This document shows, piece by piece, positions 6,012 to 11,228 of a stretch of 11,228 nucleotides of DNA (within the stretch, counting starts at the first letter, position 1; each line of letters begins with the position of its first letter). Both the position numbers and the translations under genes were made by a program. The stretch lies in assembly GCA_900556795.1 (NCBI GenBank), contig USQD01000039.1:1-11228 (forward strand). Reading direction: 5' to 3'. The stretch is from an uncultured Prevotella sp. Lineage in GTDB: Bacteria; Bacteroidota; Bacteroidia; Bacteroidales; Bacteroidaceae. A model generated the notes under the pieces. That model was not told the DNA's origin. It saw only the letters and a list, made by a program, of their open reading frames with translations, and did no database searches.

Positions 6012-6947
6012 ATGAGCAGTATTAAAGAACAGGTTCTTGCACAGCAGGGACAGTATAGCGAGTCGGACGACAAGTATTTATCTGTATTGAAACAGTATAA
6101 TTGCGACCTCAATGATGAGGAAATCGCAGCAGAAGTGAAGAAGATTCTCGATGAGAAAGTTGCAGAGAATGAGACCATGGAGGTAAAGAAATTCCTCTTT
6201 GGCAGTATCGAGCTTACTTCTCTTCACACAGAAGATACAGAAGAAAGCATCCTGGCAATGATTGAAAAGGTAAACCAGTTTGCAAAGGATTATCCAGAAC
6301 TTCCTCATGTAGCAACCGTATGCACCTACCCTAACTTTGCAGGTCTTATCAGTCAGAGTTTGGAGGTAGATGGCGTAGAAATCGCAGTAGTAAGCGGCAA
6401 TTTCCCATCTTCACAGACATTCATCGAGGTAAAGATTGCCGAGACAGCCATGGCTATCAAGGATGGTGCTACAGAGGTAGATATCGTAATGCCTGTCGGT
6501 AAGTTCTTCAGTGAAGATTACGAAGGCCTCTGCGATGATATTCAGGAACTCAAGGAAACTTGTGGTGAGCATAAAATGAAGTGCATCCTGGAAACAGGCG
6601 ACCTGAAGAACTGCAGCAACATCATGAAGGCTTCAGTTCTGGCAATGTATGCTGGTTCAGACTACATCAAGACTTCAACCGGTAAGGAGAAGATTTCTGC
6701 TACTCCAGAGGCTGCCTACGTTATGTGCCAGGCTATCAAGGCATACTACGAGAAGACGGGCATCCAGATTGGTTTCAAGCCTGCAGGTGGCATTAACACC
6801 GTTCACGATGCAGTGGTATACTATACCATCGTAAAGGAAGTCTTAGGCGAGAAATGGTTGACCAACCAGTGGTTACGACTGGGAACATCACGCTTGACAA
6901 ACCTCCTTTTGAGCGAAATCGTAGGTAAGGAAATCAAGTACTTTTAA
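6012..6947 (+). CDS. deoC: Deoxyribose-phosphate aldolase
   Basis: A 311-residue class I aldolase that splits 2-deoxyribose-5-phosphate into glyceraldehyde-3-phosphate and acetaldehyde in deoxynucleoside catabolism. The Schiff-base lysine is K220 in YIKTSTGK (218-225). The second active-site lysine is K256 in GFKPAGG (254-260), and D157 in EVDIVMP corresponds to the E. coli proton-relay aspartate. ETGDLKN (196-202) is another family motif. The protein is about 50 residues longer than E. coli DeoC. The extra part is an N-terminal acidic helical stretch (about 1-65), common in Bacteroidetes homologues and probably structural. The gene starts 66 bp after the MazG-like gene. TAACTTTA (5980-5987) is a weak -7-like box in that gap, so it may be co-transcribed or have its own start. 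Confidence 0.96.
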   Translation: MSSIKEQVLAQQGQYSESDDKYLSVLKQYNCDLNDEEIAAEVKKILDEKVAENETMEVKKFLFGSIELTSLHTEDTEESILAMIEKVNQFAKDYPELPHVATVCTYPNFAGLISQSLEVDGVEIAVVSGNFPSSQTFIEVKIAETAMAIKDGATEVDIVMPVGKFFSEDYEGLCDDIQELKETCGEHKMKCILETGDLKNCSNIMKASVLAMYAGSDYIKTSTGKEKISATPEAAYVMCQAIKAYYEKTGIQIGFKPAGGINTVHDAVVYYTIVKEVLGEKWLTNQWLRLGTSRLTNLLLSEIVGKEIKYF

Positions 6948-7000
6948 AGATACGCCAAGAAAGAATAAAAGTACTTAGAATAGGGGTAAAACCCTAAGTA
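6936..7000 (+). other. Overlapping inverted repeats at the deoC stop
   Basis: AAGTACTTTTA (6936-6946) pairs perfectly over 11 bp with TAAAAGTACTT (6966-6976), with a 19-base loop. The left arm contains the last two sense codons and most of the stop codon of deoC. A second, mutually exclusive pairing, TACTTAG (6972-6978) with CTAAGTA (6994-7000), uses part of the right arm. No T-run follows either, so these are not simple terminators; the terminator proper is the next hairpin. Confidence 0.5.
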
Positions 7001-7017
7001 TAAGGTTAATAATAAAA

Positions 7018-7080
7018 TCGCCCAGAAATGGCAAAAGCATTCATAGACAATGCTTTTGTCTTCTCAGGGCGACTATTTTT
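7018..7080. terminator. Bidirectional terminator between deoC and the polyprenyl synthase gene
   Basis: Outer arms TCGCCC (7018-7023) and GGGCGA (7067-7072) enclose AGAA/TTCT pairing (7024-7027 with 7061-7064). An inner perfect 10-bp stem follows: CAAAAGCATT (7032-7041) with AATGCTTTTG (7049-7058), loop CATAGAC. A T-run (TATTTTTAT) follows on the plus strand, and a shorter one (ATTTTATT) follows on the minus strand. The position between convergent genes fits termination of both. Confidence 0.85.
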
Positions 7081-7099
7081 ATAAGAGTCAACAAGCGAA

Positions 7100-8077
7100 T
7101 TATGCTTTGCGCTCAATCACAAAATCAAGATAAGCCTTCAAGGCATTATAGACTTCCTTGTCTTCAACATAATTATCAAGGAAATCCATAGCCTCAGCAT
7201 GAAAATCCCACATGCGCCTGTCTGCATATTCAATACCACCATTCTCCTTTGTGAAAGCAACTAACTGAGCTATTTCATCTTGGGAAACCGTATGCGCTTT
7301 AACCTTTCTTGCCAACTTCATCATCTCCTCATCACCAGTAGCTTTCAAAGCATAGATAACAGGAAGAGTGAGTTTACCTTCTGTCATATCATTACCAGTA
7401 GGTTTACCTATCTCCTTAGAATCGTAATAATCAAAAATATCATCACGAATTTGGAAGATAATACCCAGATTCTGACCAAAGCGCTTAGCCGCTTCTATCT
7501 GCAATTCTGAAGCATTTGCTGACATGGCACCAATACCGGCACAAGCCTCAAAGAGAGCAGCGGTCTTCTGTTTAATAACCTGATAATAAATATCTTCCGA
7601 GATTTCTTCATTACTGATACTGTTCAACTGAAGTATCTCTCCATTTGACAAGATACGTCCCAACTCAGCAAGATATCGAACAATCTCTTCAGAATGAGAA
7701 TAAGAAACATGAAGCAAGGCAGTAGAGAGAATAAAATCACCTACTAACACTGCAACCTTATTATTATATGTGGCATTGACGCTAGCTTGGCCACGGCGCT
7801 CCCCACTCTCATCCACAACATCATCATGCACAAGAGAAGCTGTGTGAAGAAGCTCCAATCCTACTGCAGAATGCTGTGTGACGGTAGAAATTTTACCAAA
7901 ATTACGGGCCATCAACAAGATGAGCATAGGTCGCATACGTTTTCCTGCACGCTGACGTATGTGATCGAGCACCTGAGAAAGAAGCCCGTCACTATGCATC
8001 AAAGACTTGTTGAACAAATCTATGAAATCTGCCAATTCAGCCTCAATAGGCTGCTTGATAAGTGATAAATAGTCCAT
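7100..8077 (-). CDS. Long-chain polyprenyl diphosphate synthase
   Basis: A 325-residue trans-prenyltransferase that condenses isopentenyl diphosphate onto an allylic primer to make a long all-trans isoprenoid. The first aspartate-rich motif is DDVVD (85-89), within LLHTASLVHDDVVDESGERRG. The second is DDIFD (212-216). GKRMRP (45-50) supplies the IPP-binding basic residues. The residue five before the first motif is the small A80, as in E. coli octaprenyl synthase IspB. This favours a long product, most likely the menaquinone side chain in a Bacteroidales cell; exact chain length cannot be read. It is on the minus strand, convergent with deoC and divergent from polA with a 98-bp gap. IspB, HepT and generic polyprenyl synthetase names are all possible, so no symbol is given. 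Confidence 0.93.
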   Translation of the reverse strand: MDYLSLIKQPIEAELADFIDLFNKSLMHSDGLLSQVLDHIRQRAGKRMRPMLILLMARNFGKISTVTQHSAVGLELLHTASLVHDDVVDESGERRGQASVNATYNNKVAVLVGDFILSTALLHVSYSHSEEIVRYLAELGRILSNGEILQLNSISNEEISEDIYYQVIKQKTAALFEACAGIGAMSANASELQIEAAKRFGQNLGIIFQIRDDIFDYYDSKEIGKPTGNDMTEGKLTLPVIYALKATGDEEMMKLARKVKAHTVSQDEIAQLVAFTKENGGIEYADRRMWDFHAEAMDFLDNYVEDKEVYNALKAYLDFVIERKA

Positions 8078-8116
8078 TGAATATGAGTAAATCTACTTAA
8101 TTTCTAAATTTTGATA

Positions 8117-8124
8117 CAAAATTA
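8117..8124 (-). promoter_or_regulatory. -7 box of a candidate promoter for the polyprenyl synthase gene
   Basis: On the minus strand the sequence reads TAATTTTG, an exact TAnnTTTG match 40 bp upstream of the minus-strand start codon. No clear TTG is found at the -33 position. It lies between the polA -33 element and the polyprenyl synthase start, so the two promoters occupy the same DNA. Confidence 0.4.
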
Positions 8125-8135
8125 ATCAATTCTTC

Positions 8136-8165
8136 TTGAAATATCGCATTTTTTTAGTAATTTTA
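8136..8165 (+). promoter_or_regulatory. Candidate polA promoter, very short leader
   Basis: TTG (8136-8138) and TAATTTTA (8158-8165, one mismatch to TAnnTTTG) are 19 bp apart, the normal Bacteroidetes spacing. Transcription would start near 8171-8173. That leaves only a few bases before the ATG at 8176, or about 13 before the in-frame ATG at 8185. Confidence 0.5.
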
Positions 8166-8175
8166 CACCACAAAA

Positions 8176-10947
8176 ATGAATATTATGGATAAATTGTTCC
8201 TTTTAGACGCGTATGCGCTCATTTATAGGTCGTATTACGCCTTTATGAAGTCTCCTCGTATCAATTCGAAGGGACTCAATACTTCGTGTGTCATGGGATT
8301 TTGCAATACCCTCAATGAGATACTTACCAAGGAGAAACCTACCCACATAGCGGTAGCTTTCGACCATGGAAAGACATTCCGACATGAGGCTTTTCCTGCA
8401 TATAAAGCTCAGCGAGAAGAAACTCCTGAAGACATCAAAATCTCAGTCCCTATCATCAAAAATATCCTGGAAGCCTACCATATTCCAATCCTACAGGTAG
8501 ACGGTTTCGAGGCAGATGACATCATTGGAACTGTAGCAATTCAAGCAGGAAAAAAAGGTATTGAAACCTATATGCTGACACCAGATAAAGACTATGGTCA
8601 GCTGGTTCGAGACAACGTATACATGTTCCGACCAAGACATGGAGGTGGCTATGAAAAATTAGGAGTGGAAGAGATTGAAGAAAAATACAGCATCGCTTCC
8701 CCACTCCAGGTAATTGACCTCCTTGCTTTAATGGGAGACTCTGCTGATAATTTCCCAGGCTGCCCAGGTGTTGGAGAAAAAACAGCTGTCAAACTCATTA
8801 ATGAGTTTGGTAGTGTAGAAGGCTTGATTGAAAATTCATCTAAAGTAAAAGGCAAACTCCGAGAAAAAGTAGAAGGGGCGATTGAAGATATCAAGATCTC
8901 GAAATTCTTGGCAACCATCAGAACGGATGTTCCTGTTGACTTGAAAATGGATGACTTGAAATTGGTGGAGCCAGATAATGTCAAATTGGACGAAATCTTC
9001 ACAGAACTAGAGTTTAAGTCGTTCGCCAACCGAGTTCTTAAAAAACCTCAAAAGGTGCAAACAAAACCTACAGGAGAGCTCGATTTATTTGGCGCACAGC
9101 CAGCAGATGGTCAAGAAGAGCAAAAAAACACGAGTTTTGACACCATTAAAACTGTTGAGCATTCATATAAACTCATTGAAACAGAGGAAGATGCAAAATC
9201 TCTTTATGACTATTTAATTACAAAGCAAATTTTAAGTCTAGATACAGAGACTACATCAACGGTTGCAATCGATGCAGAATTGGTAGGATTAAGCTTTGCT
9301 GTCAAAGAGAAAGAGGCTTTCTATGTTGCAATCCCAGCAAATCGTGAAGAAGCCTTAAAAATCGTAAACATCTTCAAACCGCTCTATGAAAATCCAGAAA
9401 TCTTGAAAGTGGGACAAAACATCAAGTACGACTACGAGGTCTTGATGAACTATGGAGTAGAGATTCAGGGAAAGATGTTCGACACGATGCTCGCCCACTA
9501 CATCATCCAACCAGAACTCTATCACAACATGGATTATCTGGCAGAGGTATTCCTTCATTACCAAACTGTCCACATCGAAGAGTTGATTGGCCCAAAGGGA
9601 AAGAATCAGAAATCAATGCGCGACCTCGCTCCATCCGAAGTTTACGAGTATGCAGCTGAAGATGCAGATATCACACTGAGATTGAAAAATGTATTGGAAC
9701 CAAAACTCAAGGAGATAGATTGTGAAGACCTGTTCTGGAATGTAGAAATGCCACTGGTACCGGTTCTTGCCCACATGGAGATGAACGGAGTATGCATCGA
9801 CACGGATACTTTAAAGGAAACGTCTAATAATTTAACCAACCGACTCTCAGAAATAGAACACCATATCTATGAGTTGGCAGGCGAATCCTTCAATATTGGC
9901 TCCCCTCGTCAAGTAGGAGAAATTCTCTTCGGAAAAATGAAGATTGTAGAGAAGCCCAAAAAGACGAAGACGGGACAGTATGTGACAAGCGAAGAAGTGC
10001 TACAACAATTACGCAGCAAGAGTCCTATCATTGATGAAATTCTGAATTACAGAGGTTTAAAGAAACTTCTCGGCACCTACGTAGATGCCCTTCCAAAGCT
10101 TATTAATCCCCGTACCGGACATATTCACGCTTCCTTCAATCAAGCCATCACTGCCACAGGTCGTCTTTCTTCAAGCGATCCAAACCTACAGAATATTCCA
10201 GTTCGAGATGATGACGGAAAGGAGATACGCAGATGCTTTATTCCGGAGCCGGGTTGTCTATTCTTTTCAGCAGACTACTCTCAGATAGAACTGCGTATCA
10301 TGGCGCATTTGAGTGAAGATCCAAACATGGTAGAAGCATTCAGGGAAGGTTCCGATATCCACGCAGCTACTGCTGCCAAAATCTGGCATGAGGACATCAA
10401 AGATGTCACAGACACACAGCGCAAGAAGGCAAAAACCGCCAACTTCGGAATTATCTATGGTATTACCACCTACGGACTCGCCCAGCGCATGAACATCGAA
10501 AACAAGGAGGCTAAGCAAATCATCGAAGATTACTTCCGTACCTTCCCTGGTGTTCAGGCATATATGGAGAAATCTAAGGAAATGGCAAGAGAAAAAGGCT
10601 ATGCCGAAACTCTCTTCCATAGACGACGTTATCTGCCAGATATCAACAGCAAGAACGGTACAGTAAGAGGCTTTGCAGAACGCAATGCCATCAATGCCCC
10701 TATCCAAGGTTCTGAAGCAGATATCATCAAGGTTGCCATGATCAGAATCTTCAACCGATTCAAGACTGAAGGCATCAAGAGCAAGATGATAATCCAAGTA
10801 CACGATGAACTCAACTTCTCTGTCTTCCCTGAGGAAAAAGAGAAAGTAGAGAAGATTGTTGTAGAGGAAATGCAGAATGCTTACAAGCTCAGCGTACCTC
10901 TAATTGCCGATGCCGGCTGGGGGAAAAACTGGCTAGAAGCACATTAA
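8176..10947 (+). CDS. polA: DNA polymerase I, with both exonuclease domains
   Basis: A 923-residue protein, normal full length, that removes RNA primers and fills repair gaps. The 5'-3' nuclease (about 1-290) shows D11, D63, the EADD cluster (112-115), TPDKD (D137, D139) and GDSADN (D188, D191). The proofreading domain (about 330-520) has all three motifs intact: DTE (D356, E358), NIKYD (N415, D419) and YAAED (Y492, D496). It should therefore be active, unlike Taq or Bacillus PolA. The polymerase domain has motif A DYSQIELR (D700), the O-helix RKKAKTANFGIIYG (749-762) with F757, the residue that excludes dideoxynucleotides, and motif C VHDE (875-878, D877). The linker at 291-325 is low-conservation. 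The start could instead be the ATG at 8185 (MDKLFLLDAY), which looks more like the conserved N terminus; the difference is three residues. Confidence 0.97.
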   Translation: MNIMDKLFLLDAYALIYRSYYAFMKSPRINSKGLNTSCVMGFCNTLNEILTKEKPTHIAVAFDHGKTFRHEAFPAYKAQREETPEDIKISVPIIKNILEAYHIPILQVDGFEADDIIGTVAIQAGKKGIETYMLTPDKDYGQLVRDNVYMFRPRHGGGYEKLGVEEIEEKYSIASPLQVIDLLALMGDSADNFPGCPGVGEKTAVKLINEFGSVEGLIENSSKVKGKLREKVEGAIEDIKISKFLATIRTDVPVDLKMDDLKLVEPDNVKLDEIFTELEFKSFANRVLKKPQKVQTKPTGELDLFGAQPADGQEEQKNTSFDTIKTVEHSYKLIETEEDAKSLYDYLITKQILSLDTETTSTVAIDAELVGLSFAVKEKEAFYVAIPANREEALKIVNIFKPLYENPEILKVGQNIKYDYEVLMNYGVEIQGKMFDTMLAHYIIQPELYHNMDYLAEVFLHYQTVHIEELIGPKGKNQKSMRDLAPSEVYEYAAEDADITLRLKNVLEPKLKEIDCEDLFWNVEMPLVPVLAHMEMNGVCIDTDTLKETSNNLTNRLSEIEHHIYELAGESFNIGSPRQVGEILFGKMKIVEKPKKTKTGQYVTSEEVLQQLRSKSPIIDEILNYRGLKKLLGTYVDALPKLINPRTGHIHASFNQAITATGRLSSSDPNLQNIPVRDDDGKEIRRCFIPEPGCLFFSADYSQIELRIMAHLSEDPNMVEAFREGSDIHAATAAKIWHEDIKDVTDTQRKKAKTANFGIIYGITTYGLAQRMNIENKEAKQIIEDYFRTFPGVQAYMEKSKEMAREKGYAETLFHRRRYLPDINSKNGTVRGFAERNAINAPIQGSEADIIKVAMIRIFNRFKTEGIKSKMIIQVHDELNFSVFPEEKEKVEKIVVEEMQNAYKLSVPLIADAGWGKNWLEAH

Positions 10948-10987
10948 TAAAATAGAATAAATAGCAAAAACTATTCCCAAAACTTCA

Positions 10988-11030
10988 GGTCCCGATGTAG
11001 GTATTTCATCTATATCGGGCCTTTTCTTTT
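10988..11030 (+). terminator. Rho-independent terminator of polA
   Basis: GGTCCCGATGTAG (10988-11000) pairs with CTATATCGGGCC (11010-11021), with one bulged T and one G-U pair, around a nine-base loop. It is followed by TTTTCTTTT (11022-11030). It begins 41 bp after the polA stop. Confidence 0.9.
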
Positions 11031-11090
11031 GCATATTTTTATAACCATCTACTTAGCATTACAATCCGCTTTCTTAATATAATAAGGTGA

Positions 11091-11104
11091 TAATGTTAAC
11101 ATTA
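11091..11104. promoter_or_regulatory. 14-bp perfect palindrome upstream of the right-edge promoter
   Basis: TAATGTTAACATTA is a perfect dyad with no spacer. It lies 30 bp upstream of the -33 box of the next promoter, in an otherwise featureless A/T-rich stretch (11031-11134). It is a plausible operator for a dimeric regulator; nothing identifies the regulator. Confidence 0.4.
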
Positions 11105-11134
11105 CGTTAAAGTATGAAAATAATTGCCCAAAAG

Positions 11135-11166
11135 TTTGGAACTTATTGAAAAAAAGCATACCTTTG
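11135..11166 (+). promoter_or_regulatory. Strong Bacteroidetes-type promoter for the right-edge gene
   Basis: TTTG (11135-11138) and TACCTTTG (11159-11166) match both consensus elements exactly, with 20 bp between them. This is the best promoter in the window. Transcription should start near 11172, giving a leader of about 35 nt before the ATG at 11207. Confidence 0.8.
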
Positions 11167-11167
11167 C

Positions 11168-11191
11168 AGTGTTCTATTGAAGTAGTACACT
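11168..11191. promoter_or_regulatory. Imperfect dyad at the transcription start of the right-edge gene
   Basis: AGTGT (11168-11172) and CTA (11174-11176) are mirrored by TAG (11183-11185) and ACACT (11187-11191), with a single T-T mismatch in each arm and a six-base centre. It begins two bases after the -7 box and spans the predicted start site. It could be an operator in DNA or a small hairpin at the 5' end of the mRNA. Confidence 0.4.
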
Positions 11192-11206
11192 AAAACATTA
11201 AAGATT

Positions 11207-11228
11207 ATGATACAGATTAAAGACATTG
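11207..11228 (+). CDS. Start of an unidentified gene, cut by the window edge
   Basis: ATG at 11207 opens a frame (MIQIKDI) that runs off the end after seven complete codons. The strong promoter and correctly spaced leader upstream support it as a real start. Seven residues are too few to assign a family. Confidence 0.6.

Noticed and set aside
6290..6298. TTATCCAGA, one mismatch from the DnaA box TTATCCACA
   Set aside because: A single isolated near-match inside deoC, with no cluster or AT-rich unwinding region, so it does not show an origin.
10267..10803. A 178-codon open frame antisense to the polA polymerase domain
   Set aside because: It covers the most conserved polymerase motifs on the other strand, with no promoter, homology or domain; a reading-frame shadow.

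Overview
The window looks like a chromosomal segment of a Bacteroidales bacterium, most likely of the Prevotella/Segatella group. The evidence is the protein sequences (UvrC, PolA, Apt and the polyprenyl synthase have the Bacteroidetes style), the -7 promoter boxes of the form TAnnTTTG with an upstream TTG/TTTG, the lack of strong Shine-Dalgarno sequences, and the moderately AT-rich DNA with A/T-rich intergenic gaps. The species assignment is inference. I see no mobile element, CRISPR array, rRNA or tRNA.

Layout. From 1 to about 6950 there is a co-directional plus-strand block: mnmG (tRNA wobble-uridine modification), apt (adenine salvage), uvrC (nucleotide excision repair), dtd (D-aminoacyl-tRNA deacylase), a small two-segment membrane protein of unknown function, a MazG/YpjD-like nucleotide pyrophosphohydrolase whose start overlaps the preceding stop (ATGA), and deoC (deoxyribose-phosphate aldolase). 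A long bidirectional terminator hairpin separates deoC from a convergent minus-strand long-chain polyprenyl diphosphate synthase (probably for the menaquinone side chain). That gene is divergent from polA, a full three-domain DNA polymerase I with intact proofreading residues. After the polA terminator lies about 175 bp of regulatory-looking DNA with a strong Bacteroidetes promoter, and the first seven codons of another gene at the right edge.

Functional theme. The genes are housekeeping: nucleotide salvage and pool cleaning (apt, MazG-like, deoC), DNA repair and replication (uvrC, polA), and translation fidelity (mnmG, dtd).

The most notable non-coding signals are two sites matching the bacterial chromosome-partition site parS (consensus TGTTTCACGTGAAACA). 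One is a 15/16 match just after mnmG. The other is a 14/16 match lying exactly as the apical part of the terminator hairpin between apt and uvrC. They flank apt 850 bp apart and suggest that this locus is an origin-proximal ParB loading region. Other non-coding features are a 7-bp-periodic TTCAA repeat in front of dtd, alternative hairpins with a 14-codon ORF in the apt leader, overlapping divergent promoters before polA, and two palindromes around the promoter at the right edge. I do not see a new multi-gene system; the coding content is conventional.
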